Made by a program: the position numbers and the translations under genes. The notes beneath the pieces are model-generated. The model was not told the DNA's origin, ran no database searches, and worked only from the letters and a program-made list of their open reading frames with translations. Below are positions 8,742 through 17,848 of a DNA stretch of 40,470 nt, in pieces (position 1 is the stretch's first letter; each line of letters opens with the position of its first letter). Origin of the DNA: Verrucomicrobiia bacterium (GTDB lineage Bacteria; Verrucomicrobiota; Verrucomicrobiia; Palsa-1439); contig JANWVU010000005.1 in the NCBI GenBank assembly GCA_025056465.1, positions 1 through 40,470 of the forward strand, given 5' to 3'.

Positions 8742-10274
8742 ATGAAATTTCACCCACCATTTCGATTCATTTGTCACATCATCCGCGCGGTGTGTGGCTG
8801 GATGGTGACCGGGGGGGTGATGGTGCTGTCTGCGCACGGCGCAGCCCACCCGGAAGCCCACCGGGTGCTGCTGGTGCACAATGCCAACGAGCCGGGAGGA
8901 CTCGAGCTGGCGGAGCATTACCGGCAGTTGCGCGGCGTGCCGACCAACAACATGGTCGCCATTCGCACGCGCGTGGCGGAGACGATTACGCGGGAGGAGT
9001 TTCAGCGTGAGATTCTGGAACCGTTACGCGGTGTGATTCGGGAGCGGCCATCCATTTACTACGTGGTAACCTTCTACGGCGTTCCGCTTCGCATTGAGCA
9101 CGACCCCACCGTGGGGGAGTTGCCAATGCCCGAAAACTCACCGGCGGAGTTTCAGCACAATCGCGCGTCGGTGGACAGCGATCTGGCCGTGCTGCTGCGC
9201 GATGGGGTGCCGCTGCGAGGCGCGGTGACGAATCCGTTTTTCGGCTGGCGCGGCGCGTTTGGCGCGACCACGTTGCCGCGCCGGCTGGCGTTGGTGGGAC
9301 GGCTGGATGGGCCGGATCCAGCAACCGTGCGCCGCATGATGGACGATGCGGTGCGCATCGAACGCGTGGGGCTTGCCGGGCGGGTGTATCTGGATGCACG
9401 CGGCATTCAGAATGGCGATGGTTACCAGCAAGGGGACGATTGGTTGCGGGACGCAGCGGTGGCGTTTCGCGAGGCCGGTTTTGAGGTGGAGTTGGACGAA
9501 CGTGGCGAAACCTTACCGGCGGATGCCGCGGTCACCGATGCGGCGGTGTACGCCGGTTGGTACGCGCATCACGCGGACGGACCGTTTGCGCGAGAGGATT
9601 TTCAATTCCTACCGGGCGCGGTGGCTTATCACATTCACTCGTTCAGCGCGGCGAGTGTGCGCACGCGCACGGCGCACTGGTGCGGTCCGTTGTTGGCGCG
9701 GGGCGCGGCGGTGACGGCCGGCAATGTGTACGAGCCCTATCTGTCGCTGACCCCGCACGTCAATATTTGGATCCGTCGCTTGCTCGATGGCAGCACGTGG
9801 ATCGAAGCGCTGTATGCGAGCGTACCGGCGTTGAGCTGGCAGACGACGATGATTGGCGATCCGTTGTATCGGCCATTCGCGGTCTCGATTGGGCCGCAAC
9901 TGGCGATGGCCGAGCGCGACGAACACCCCTATGCAGACTGGGTTTTCGTGCGTCACATCAACTTGCTTCGCGCTCAGGGGCGCAACGATGAAGCGTTGAC
10001 GCTCGCGCGACGACTCGCCGAGCAACGACGCAGCGCCACACTGTGGGAGAAAGTCGGTGATTTGTTGATGGCTGAGGACAAAACGTCCGATGCCATCGAA
10101 GCCTACCGGCGCGCGTGGGAGGGGATGCCACGCGGCTGGGCGTGGGTTCGCGTGGGGCGCAAACTCGCAGACTTGGAGACCGCGCGCGCAAACGAGGCCG
10201 CGGCCGAGATCTACCGGCGTGCCGTTGTGGAATGGGTGAACGGAGTGGGGCCGCGCACGGAACAAAGGGAGTGA
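8742..10274 (+). CDS. TIGR03790-like protein with C-terminal TPR-like region
   Basis: AHRVLLVHNANEPGGLELAEHYRQLRGVPTNNMVAIRT...YVVTFYGVPLRI, SFSAASVRTRTAHWCGPLLARGAAVTAGNVYEPYL; TPR-like tail (LLMAEDKTSDAIEAYRRAWEGMPRGW). Confidence 0.75.
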   Translation: MKFHPPFRFICHIIRAVCGWMVTGGVMVLSAHGAAHPEAHRVLLVHNANEPGGLELAEHYRQLRGVPTNNMVAIRTRVAETITREEFQREILEPLRGVIRERPSIYYVVTFYGVPLRIEHDPTVGELPMPENSPAEFQHNRASVDSDLAVLLRDGVPLRGAVTNPFFGWRGAFGATTLPRRLALVGRLDGPDPATVRRMMDDAVRIERVGLAGRVYLDARGIQNGDGYQQGDDWLRDAAVAFREAGFEVELDERGETLPADAAVTDAAVYAGWYAHHADGPFAREDFQFLPGAVAYHIHSFSAASVRTRTAHWCGPLLARGAAVTAGNVYEPYLSLTPHVNIWIRRLLDGSTWIEALYASVPALSWQTTMIGDPLYRPFAVSIGPQLAMAERDEHPYADWVFVRHINLLRAQGRNDEALTLARRLAEQRRSATLWEKVGDLLMAEDKTSDAIEAYRRAWEGMPRGWAWVRVGRKLADLETARANEAAAEIYRRAVVEWVNGVGPRTEQRE

Positions 10275-10312
10275 CACCGCCGGCGGCGTTTTGTTATAGC
10301 GCAACCTCACCG

Positions 10313-11413
10313 ATGAAACTGGCGGTGCCGAAGGAGACGCGGCCGGGGGAACGACGTGTGGCCATCACACCGGATGTGGTGGGGTTGCTCAAGAGAGCCG
10401 GGCTCGACGTGGTGGTGGAATACTCGGCCGGTAGGGCGGCGCATTTTACCGACGCGGAATATCAACAAGCGGGCGCGGAACTCGCGGCCGATGTATGGCG
10501 CGAGGCCGACGTGCTCGTGAAGGTGCAACCGCCGAGTGCCGAAGAGGTGATGCGGTTGCGAGCCGGTGCGGTGCTGGTGTCGTTGTTGCAGCCGGCAGCC
10601 AACGCGGAACGCATCGCGGAGCTGGCCCACCGGCAGGTGACCGCGCTGGCGTTGGAGTTGTTGCCGCGGATCAGTCGCGCGCAGAAGATGGATGTGCTGA
10701 CCTCGCAGGCCACCGTGGCGGGATATCTGGCGGCGTTGATGGCGGCGCAACGGCTCAGCAAGTTCTTTCCGATGTTGATGACAGCAGCCGGTACGATTCC
10801 GCCGGCGAAAGTGTTGGTGCTCGGCGCGGGTGTGGCCGGGTTGCAAGCAATTGCCACGGCACGTCGGCTGGGTGCGTTGGTGTGGGGTTACGACGTGCGG
10901 CCGGTAGTCAAAGAACAGGTGGAAAGCCTGGGCGCAAAGTTTTTGCAATTTGAGCTGGCGACGAAAGAGACACAAGACGCCGGTGGGTATGCGCGGGAGT
11001 TGTCGGCGGAGGACAAAGCCCGGCAACAGGCGTGGTTGGCGGAGAAGACGCGCGAGTTTGACGTGGTGATTTCGACGGCATTAATCCCCGGTAAACCCGC
11101 GCCACGGTTGATTACGCGGGCCACGGTGGAGGCGATGCGACCGGGTTCGGTGATTGTGGATTTGGCGGCAGAGGCCGGTGGGAATTGCGAGGTGACACGG
11201 CCCGGTGAGGACGTCGAGCATCACGGGGTGTGGGTGTTGGGGCCGATCAATGTGCCGAGCCAGATGCCGACGCACGCCAGCCAAATGTTTGCGCGCAACG
11301 TGACGGAGCTGGTGCGGTTGTTGGTCAAGGACGGCAAGCTCGCGTCGGATTTCAACGACGAAATCATCAAGGCGATGTGTGTGACGCACGAGGGAAAGGT
11401 GATGCGAACATGA
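10313..11413 (+). CDS. pntAA: NAD(P) transhydrogenase alpha subunit part 1
   Basis: From ATG 10313: MKLAVPKETRPGERRVAITPDVVGLLKRAGLDVVVE...; VLVLGAGVAGLQAIATARRLGALVWGYDVRPVVKEQVESLGAKFL. Confidence 0.95.
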   Translation: MKLAVPKETRPGERRVAITPDVVGLLKRAGLDVVVEYSAGRAAHFTDAEYQQAGAELAADVWREADVLVKVQPPSAEEVMRLRAGAVLVSLLQPAANAERIAELAHRQVTALALELLPRISRAQKMDVLTSQATVAGYLAALMAAQRLSKFFPMLMTAAGTIPPAKVLVLGAGVAGLQAIATARRLGALVWGYDVRPVVKEQVESLGAKFLQFELATKETQDAGGYARELSAEDKARQQAWLAEKTREFDVVISTALIPGKPAPRLITRATVEAMRPGSVIVDLAAEAGGNCEVTRPGEDVEHHGVWVLGPINVPSQMPTHASQMFARNVTELVRLLVKDGKLASDFNDEIIKAMCVTHEGKVMRT

Positions 11414-11712
11414 GCGAGAGCGGCATGACGTTGTTTGTGATTTTCGTGCTGGCGACGTTGCTGGGCGTGGAAGTGATCAAAAAAGTGCCCGCGTTGTTGC
11501 ACACGCCGTTGATGTCCGGCTCCAACGCGATTTCCGGCATCACGTTGATCGGCTCGATGGTCGTGGCCGGATGGGGCGCGACGCGGTTGGCGACCGTGCT
11601 GGGCACGGTGGCGGTGGCGTTGGCGATGATCAACGTAGTCGGCGGCTATCTCGTGACCAACCGGATGCTGAAGATGTTCAAAGCGAAGCGCGATCCGAAT
11701 GCACCGTCATGA
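11410..11712 (+). CDS. pntAB: NAD(P) transhydrogenase alpha subunit part 2 (membrane)
   Basis: MSESGMTLFVIFVLATLLGVEVIKKVPALLHTPLMSGSNAISGITLIGSMVVAG...GGYLVTNRMLKMF; ATGA overlap with pntAA. Confidence 0.94.
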   Translation: MSESGMTLFVIFVLATLLGVEVIKKVPALLHTPLMSGSNAISGITLIGSMVVAGWGATRLATVLGTVAVALAMINVVGGYLVTNRMLKMFKAKRDPNAPS

Positions 11713-13100
11713 GCCGCGCGTGGATTATTGAGCTGGCGTATTTGGCGGCGGCGGTGTGTTTCGTGGTGGGGTTCAAATGGATGTCATCGCCGTCCACGGC
11801 GCGGCAGGGCAATTTCATCTCGGCGATCGGGATGTTGGTCGCGGTGGTGGTGACGTTGTTGGACCAACATATCGTCAGCTTCACCTGGATCATCGTGGGC
11901 GGTGGGATTGGCGCGGCGCTCGGTGCGTGGATGGCGCAGGCGGTGAAGATGACCGCCATGCCGCAGATGGTGGCGATTTTCAATGGGTTTGGGGGTGGGG
12001 CGTCGGCGTTGGTGGCAGCGGCGGAATGGCATCGGTTGGCGTTGCCGCAATTTGAGTTTCCGGTGGGCACGGCGGTGAGCATTTATGCGAGCACGCTGGT
12101 GGGCGCGGTGACGTTTTCCGGTAGCATGGTGGCGGCAGCCAAATTGCAAGAGCTGATCAGTGGTCGGCCGATCCTGTTCAAGGGCCAGCATATTGTGAAT
12201 GCGATGGTGCTGCTGGCGATTGTGGGTCTGGCCGTGTACCTCACGCGCGAGCACGCGGCGGGTGGGTGGTTTCTTGTGTTGAACGGGCTGGCGCTGTTGC
12301 TCGGGGTGCTGTTGGTGATTCCGATTGGTGGCGCGGACATGCCGGTGGTGATTTGTTTGCTGAATTCGTACTCGGGCGTGGCGGCGGCGTTGACCGGGTT
12401 TGTAATCCACAATCACGGTTTGATTATCACCGGGGCGTTGGTGGGTGCGTCGGGATTGATCCTGACGCAAATCATGTGCAAGGCGATGAATCGCTCGCTG
12501 GCCAACGTGTTGTTTGGGGGTGTCGGCGCGGTGGCCGGTGGGCCAGCCGGTACCACAACGAAAGCCGGTCACGTTAAGTCCATCCAACCGGAAGACGCGG
12601 CGGCGTTGCTGGCCTACGCCAGCACGGTGGTGTTTGTGCCCGGCTATGGTCTGGCGGTGGCACAAGCGCAACATCAGGTGCGGGAGTTGGCGGATCTGTT
12701 GGAGAAGCGAGGGGTGGATGTGAAATACGGGATTCATCCGGTCGCCGGTCGGATGCCGGGCCATATGAACGTGTTGCTGGCGGAGGCCAATGTGCCCTAC
12801 GACAAGCTCTACGACATGGACGCCATCAACCCGCATTTCGAGCGGACGGATGTGGTGTTGGTGGTTGGGGCCAATGACGTGGTCAATCCCGCCGCGCGCA
12901 CCGCACCGAACAGTCCGTTGTACGGCATGCCGATTCTCGATGTGGATAAAGCGCGGCAGGTCATTTTCATGAAACGCAGCTTGAACCCGGGTTTTGCCGG
13001 GGTGGACAACGAGCTGTTCTATCTCGACAAAACCTCGATGCTGTTCGGCGATGCGAAAGCGTCGCTGACGGCAGTGATCAACGCGGTCAAACAACTCTAA
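11709..13100 (+). CDS. pntB: NAD(P) transhydrogenase beta subunit
   Basis: MSRAWIIELAYLAAAVCFVVGFKWMSSPSTARQGN...; VVICLLNSYSGVAAALTGFV, VPGYGLAVAQAQHQVRELADLLEKRGVDVKYGIHPVAGRMPGHMNVLLAEANVPYDKLYDMDAIN. Confidence 0.96.
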   Translation: MSRAWIIELAYLAAAVCFVVGFKWMSSPSTARQGNFISAIGMLVAVVVTLLDQHIVSFTWIIVGGGIGAALGAWMAQAVKMTAMPQMVAIFNGFGGGASALVAAAEWHRLALPQFEFPVGTAVSIYASTLVGAVTFSGSMVAAAKLQELISGRPILFKGQHIVNAMVLLAIVGLAVYLTREHAAGGWFLVLNGLALLLGVLLVIPIGGADMPVVICLLNSYSGVAAALTGFVIHNHGLIITGALVGASGLILTQIMCKAMNRSLANVLFGGVGAVAGGPAGTTTKAGHVKSIQPEDAAALLAYASTVVFVPGYGLAVAQAQHQVRELADLLEKRGVDVKYGIHPVAGRMPGHMNVLLAEANVPYDKLYDMDAINPHFERTDVVLVVGANDVVNPAARTAPNSPLYGMPILDVDKARQVIFMKRSLNPGFAGVDNELFYLDKTSMLFGDAKASLTAVINAVKQL

Positions 13101-13181
13101 TTTGCCTCAATCGTTTCGGTGTGCCGGCGCAGCCGCCGCTGACTTGCGGTGCCGGTGGTCGGCTGATAGGGTGCGGAGGCC

Positions 13182-15341
13182 GTGATTGCAGCGGTTTTTC
13201 TCGAGCACACCATCCCGCGCGTCATTGTGGTGTTTGGGCTGGCGGCGGCCGTGGGTTTCACCATGTGGTGGCTGGCGCGCGCGTTGCGCAGTGAGGGTGC
13301 GGTGCGGTGGGTCTTAGTCGCGCTGCGTGGGGCATTTTTGCTGGGGCTGGGTTGGTGTTTGTTGCGTCCCGCGTGGAAGGACACGGTGGCGCAATTGATT
13401 CGTCCGCGCGTGGCGATTCTGTTGGATGTCTCGGCGAGCATGAGTTTGGCCGCGCCGGGGCAACCCAGCCGGTGGGACGTGGTACAGCAGGTGTTGCGTC
13501 AACCGTGGCGCGACGAATTGGCCGCGCGGACGGAAGTCGAGGTTTATCCTTTCGACGCTGAGTTGCACGGGCGGGTCCAGGACATCGGTGATTTGGTCCC
13601 GCGAGGAACCACTACGCAGTTGCAGCGATCGTTGGAGTCGTTGCGCGAACGCTATCGGGGTCAACCGTTGGCGGCGGTGGTGGTGCTTAGTGATGGGTTG
13701 GACGCGCGCGAGCCGGGGCCGGTATCGGGCTGGGACTGCCCGATTTTCACCGTCGCGCTCGAGGCACCGGCTGTGTGGGAAGAGACGCCCGATGTGCGGG
13801 TGCTAAATGTCGAGACGCCGCGTCGGGTGGTGGTGGGTTGGGAAAGTGAACTGACCGCCGTCGTCGCCGGTAGCGGCACGGGCGGGCGGGTGTTCACAGT
13901 ACAATTGTTGCGCACCAATGCGCTGCTGGCCGAGCAGCCGGTGCAGTTGCCGGCGGAGGGTGGTGCGCGTCCGGCGAAATTCAAGCTCAGCCACCCGGAA
14001 GTAGGATCGTTTACATACACCGTGTGGGTACCGCCGCTGGCCAACGAGACCGTGACCAACGACAATGCGATGGCCGTGGCCGTGCAGGTCGTGGACACCA
14101 AAAACCGGTTGCTGTATTTGGAAGGGCCGCCCCGATTCGAATCGAAGTTCCTGACGCGCGTGTTGCAGGCCAACCCCGCCGTCACGCCGTTGATTTTTTT
14201 GCAAGGGCCGCAGGGCCGGTATTTCACCGTCGGCCAACGCGGAGCAATGACGACCGAGTTGACGCCGGATCAGTTGACGCAGGTAAAAATTTTGATCTTG
14301 GGCGACATCACGGCGGCTGCGTTGGGCGAAGCCCGCGCACAGGCTGTGGTGCGATTCGTCACCGAGGGCGGCAGCCTCGTGGTGTTGGGGGGCGCGCGTG
14401 CCTGGGATAAAGGCGGTCTCGTGGACACGGCGTTGCGCGAGTTGTTGCCGGTACGACGACCTGCCGGGGGACGTCCGACGGAAGGGCGTTTTGCGCTGCG
14501 ATGGACGAGCGAGGGACGCGCTCACCCGGCGTTTGCTGGTGCGGAGCAGTTGCCGCCGGTGCTCACGGTGTTTGGAGGCAGTGCGCTGGCGCCGGGAGCG
14601 GTGGTGTTGGTGGAGACCGAACAGGGCGACCCGATCATCGCCGCGCAACGGTTTGGTCAGGGCAAGGTCGCGGTGGTGCTAACCGATTCATTATGGCGGT
14701 GGCGTTTGGAGCCGGGCACGGAGCGCGCCTACGACAAGTTTTGGGCGCGCATGCTGGAGTGGCTGACGCCAGCAGCCGAGGAATTGCCCGCCCACCGCAT
14801 CGAATTGTCTGCCGATGCCGAGCAGTACTCTTTCGGCCAGCTGGCTTCGCTGCAGGCGCGGTTGACGACGGAGACGCCGGGGGTGGATGTTCAGTGTGAG
14901 ATTCGCGCGCCGGGCGGACGAAAGATTTTGTTTCCCATGACCGCCCAACCGTTCACGGCAGCCGGTGGGGCGACGTTTCAGGGGTACCGGCTCGAATTCA
15001 CGGCACCGGAGTCGGGGTTGTACACGGCCACAGCGCGGGCTCAGGTGGAAGGCGCAACGGTGGAATCGGAGCCGGTATCTTTTTATGTGCGCGCACATTC
15101 ACCGGAGTTGGCGCCCCGACCGGCAAACGAAGCGTTGCTGCGCGCCATCAGCGAGGCCACCGGTGGCCGGTACGTCACGCCGTCCGAGCTGGCGGAGGCG
15201 TTGCGCGCGTTGGATTTGACGGCGACCGAGGAACAACGCGCGACCTACCGGAGTTTGTGGAACACGTGGCCGGTGTTGCTGGGTCTGCTGGGATTGTTGA
15301 CGGCGGAATGGTTTTTGCGAAAGCTCCGCAACTTGCCCTGA
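13182..15341 (+). CDS. Large membrane protein with VWA-like and glutamine-amidotransferase-like domains
   Basis: N-terminal TM helices, RPRVAILLDVSASMSLA (MIDAS-like DxSxS), FVTEGGSLVVLGGARAWDKGG (GATase-like region), C-terminal TM segment; GTG start. Confidence 0.75.
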   Translation: MIAAVFLEHTIPRVIVVFGLAAAVGFTMWWLARALRSEGAVRWVLVALRGAFLLGLGWCLLRPAWKDTVAQLIRPRVAILLDVSASMSLAAPGQPSRWDVVQQVLRQPWRDELAARTEVEVYPFDAELHGRVQDIGDLVPRGTTTQLQRSLESLRERYRGQPLAAVVVLSDGLDAREPGPVSGWDCPIFTVALEAPAVWEETPDVRVLNVETPRRVVVGWESELTAVVAGSGTGGRVFTVQLLRTNALLAEQPVQLPAEGGARPAKFKLSHPEVGSFTYTVWVPPLANETVTNDNAMAVAVQVVDTKNRLLYLEGPPRFESKFLTRVLQANPAVTPLIFLQGPQGRYFTVGQRGAMTTELTPDQLTQVKILILGDITAAALGEARAQAVVRFVTEGGSLVVLGGARAWDKGGLVDTALRELLPVRRPAGGRPTEGRFALRWTSEGRAHPAFAGAEQLPPVLTVFGGSALAPGAVVLVETEQGDPIIAAQRFGQGKVAVVLTDSLWRWRLEPGTERAYDKFWARMLEWLTPAAEELPAHRIELSADAEQYSFGQLASLQARLTTETPGVDVQCEIRAPGGRKILFPMTAQPFTAAGGATFQGYRLEFTAPESGLYTATARAQVEGATVESEPVSFYVRAHSPELAPRPANEALLRAISEATGGRYVTPSELAEALRALDLTATEEQRATYRSLWNTWPVLLGLLGLLTAEWFLRKLRNLP

Positions 15342-15445
15342 CCGCACGAACGGAAGCGGACCGGTCGCGATCAAACCGCAGGACGTTCCACGAGGCGGCT
15401 GGCCCCACCGGTAGGGTTGAGTTGGGCTAGCGGCGCGCCGTATTT

Positions 15446-15868
15446 TTAGGCCGGTAGGTCTTTGCCGGTGGTGGTGATGGTGAGTTTGCCGTGTTTGACG
15501 CCTTTGGCGGTGAGCAGAGCATCGGCCACCTGACGAATCCGGTCGGCTCGCCCGCGCACGGCGAGGACTTCGAGACAGTTGTGGTGATCGAGGTGGACAT
15601 GCAACGTGGCGATGATCAGGTCGCTGTGGTCATGTTGGATGTCGGTGAGCAGGTCCAACAGATGAGGTTTGTGATGGTCGTAGACCAATGTGATGGTGCC
15701 GGCGATTTCGTTGTGACCAAGTTGTTGTTGGTGCTCGACGAGTTGAGCGCGTACCATGTCGGCCACGGCTTGCGACCGATTTTTGTAGCCTTTGGCGCGC
15801 ACCAGTTGATCGAAATCACGCGCGAGTTTTTGGTCGAGCGAGACGCTAAATCGGGTGACCGTTTCCAT
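15446..15868 (-). CDS. nikR: Nickel-responsive transcriptional regulator NikR
   Basis: From ATG at 15868: METVTRFSVSLDQKLARDFDQLVRAKGYKNRSQAVADMVRAQLVE...HHKPHLLDLLTDIQHDHSDLIIATLHVHLDHHNCLEVLAVRG; RHH plus ACT-like nickel-binding (HVHLDHHNCLE) domain. The longer 454-aa ORF call is an artefactual N-terminal extension. Confidence 0.94.
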   Translation of the reverse strand: METVTRFSVSLDQKLARDFDQLVRAKGYKNRSQAVADMVRAQLVEHQQQLGHNEIAGTITLVYDHHKPHLLDLLTDIQHDHSDLIIATLHVHLDHHNCLEVLAVRGRADRIRQVADALLTAKGVKHGKLTITTTGKDLPA

Positions 15869-15900
15869 CGGCTGAGGCCAGTCTAGGGACGGTGGTAGGC

Positions 15901-15930
15901 TTGTCAAGCGACGCGGGCGAGTGTTAGCAT
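15901..15930 (+). promoter_or_regulatory. Putative sigma70-type promoter for the APC permease
   Basis: TTGTCA (15901-15906), 18-nt spacer, TAGCAT (15925-15930); start codon at 15941. Confidence 0.4.
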
Positions 15931-15940
15931 CCACCGCGCG

Positions 15941-17803
15941 ATGGCAGAATTGGCGGTGACGCGGCGGCCGCGCAACGTGGATTGGAAACGCGCGGCCGCG
16001 CTTTTGTATGGCGACTGGGGCACGAGCAAAGCCTATGTCGTCGGAATTGCCTTCGCACTGGCGGGCTATGCGTCGTTCTGGTTTGTGCTGGCGGTGAGCG
16101 TGCTGACGGCCATCGTTGGCATCAACTACATTTGGGTTTGCAAATACTTTCCCGAAGGCGGTGGCGTGTATTCGGCGGCGCGAGCGCACTCGCGTCACCT
16201 GGCGTTGATTGGTGGATTTTTGTTGGTGGCGAATTACCTCGTGACCGCCGCGCTGAGTTGTTTCGAGGCGTTTGTGTATTTCGGGTTTACGTTCGAGGAT
16301 GCCAAGCGGTGGGCGATTCTGACGATTTTCATCATCGGGGTGATCAATTTTTTTGGGCCGCGCCATTCCGGCAGCCTCGCGATAGGGTTGGCGTTTGCCA
16401 CGGTGACGGTGATTGCATTGCTGACGCTGGCGTCGCTGCCGCATTTGCCGGCAGCGGTGGCGGCGTTGGAAAGTCCGCGCCGACCTCCGTGGGAATGGTG
16501 GGTGGGGTTCACGGGCGTGATCCTTGCGCTTTCGGGGGTCGAATCCATCGCCAACATGACTGGCGTGATGATGTTGGACCCCGATGCGCGACCTGAGAAA
16601 CCTCGTGTGGTGGTCACTGCTCGCAAAGCCATCGTGCCGGTAATGATTGAGGTGTGCGTCATCACCACGGTGCTGGGGCTGGCGATGCACGCGATCCCCA
16701 ACATGGGACTGCGCGACCATGAGGGCGATATGCTGAAGCATCTGGGGCGCACTTTTGTGGACCAGCCGGTGGCCCAGGCCACCGGCTGGGATTGGTGGGC
16801 GCGGGGGCAACCGTTCGCGTGGGTGGTTTCGGTTGTCATTGGTGGATTACTGCTCAGCGCCACCAACACGGCGGTGGTGGCGATGGTCAGCGTGCTGTAT
16901 CTGATGGCGCGGGACAAAGAGCTACCGGAACCGTTCGCGATGTTGAACCGATTCGGTGTGCCGTGGATTCTGGTGTTGATTGCGATATTGGGGCCGATTC
17001 TGGTGCTCGACGTGCAGAGCGGTGAGAAAGCGTTGCACGGGTTGGCGGCGTTGTACGCCATTGGCGTAGTGGGCGCCATCGCGGTCAACCTTGGCTCTTG
17101 CGCGCTGAATTTTCGCCTGCCTATGTTGTGGTACGAACGCGCGATCATGCTGGTCACTTTCGTGGTGGTGGCGGCGATCGAACTGACGATTGCCGTGACG
17201 AAGCCGGGAGCCACGTTGTTCGCGTTGATCGTCTTGGGGCTAGGTTTTCTGGCGCGAGCCGCTCACAAAGGCTTCACGGTACCGGCGGTGTTGCGTGAGG
17301 GGCGGTTGGCGCGGCTGTTGGCGCCGGAGTTGGTTGTACGGCAGCAAGCGCAAGAGGCCATCGGCGCGCGGCAGGTTTACGAACGCCAACTCGGTCCGGA
17401 CCGGCCGGTGCGCGCGATCATGGTTGCGGCACGGGGTGTGACGCCCACGCTGCGATTTGCCGTGGATCAGGCACGCCGGTATGGGGCGCATCTTTTCGTG
17501 CTGTTTGCGCGGGAGCAATTCACCACCATCCCCGTGACATACCGCGAGGAGGACGACCGAGAGGCGCAAGCGGTGTTTGAAGCGGTGCGCTCGGTTGCCG
17601 GTGACGTTGAGGTCACCACCATCTACGCGGTTACGGATGATCTCGCGTGGACGATTCTCGACAACGCCGCAATTGCCGGGGTGGACATGCTCATCTTGGG
17701 CCACTCGCGGCGCGGCGCGTTCACCCGTTTGATTCGCGGCGACCTACTCAACCAGATCGGTCAACACCTGCCCGAGGAGATCCGGCTCGTGGTGGTCGGC
17801 TGA
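15941..17803 (+). CDS. APC-superfamily amino acid permease with C-terminal universal-stress-protein-like domain
   Basis: About 12 TM segments (ALLYGDWGTSKAYVVGIAFALAGYASFWF...), then RPVRAIMVAARGVTPTLRFAVDQARRYGAHLFVLFAREQF...GVDMLILGHSRRGAFTRLIRGDLLNQIGQHLPEEIRLVVVG (UspA-like). Confidence 0.88.
   Translation: MAELAVTRRPRNVDWKRAAALLYGDWGTSKAYVVGIAFALAGYASFWFVLAVSVLTAIVGINYIWVCKYFPEGGGVYSAARAHSRHLALIGGFLLVANYLVTAALSCFEAFVYFGFTFEDAKRWAILTIFIIGVINFFGPRHSGSLAIGLAFATVTVIALLTLASLPHLPAAVAALESPRRPPWEWWVGFTGVILALSGVESIANMTGVMMLDPDARPEKPRVVVTARKAIVPVMIEVCVITTVLGLAMHAIPNMGLRDHEGDMLKHLGRTFVDQPVAQATGWDWWARGQPFAWVVSVVIGGLLLSATNTAVVAMVSVLYLMARDKELPEPFAMLNRFGVPWILVLIAILGPILVLDVQSGEKALHGLAALYAIGVVGAIAVNLGSCALNFRLPMLWYERAIMLVTFVVVAAIELTIAVTKPGATLFALIVLGLGFLARAAHKGFTVPAVLREGRLARLLAPELVVRQQAQEAIGARQVYERQLGPDRPVRAIMVAARGVTPTLRFAVDQARRYGAHLFVLFAREQFTTIPVTYREEDDREAQAVFEAVRSVAGDVEVTTIYAVTDDLAWTILDNAAIAGVDMLILGHSRRGAFTRLIRGDLLNQIGQHLPEEIRLVVVG
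15964..15999. repeat. 10-bp GC-only inverted repeat inside the 5' end of the APC permease ORF
   Basis: GCGGCCGCGC (15964-15973) / GCGCGGCCGC (15990-15999), 16-nt loop, followed by GCTTTTG. Confidence 0.8.
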
Positions 17804-17848
17804 TGCCGCCACAATCGAGGGCGAGGGTTTGCGTTGGTCGGGGCGCGG

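Noticed and set aside
11784-13094. 436-aa minus-strand ORF opposite pntB
   Set aside because: His/Arg/Gln-rich shadow of a highly conserved pntB; no domain signature.
15422-15450. CGGCGCGCCG followed by TATTTTTAGG as terminator of the VWA gene
   Set aside because: The palindrome has no loop, so a stable RNA hairpin of that form is unlikely; T-run alone is insufficient.
15869-16810. N-terminal 310 aa of the 454-aa minus-strand ORF ending in nikR
   Set aside because: Antisense to the APC permease; NikR homology begins at the ATG at 15868, so it is not a real fusion.
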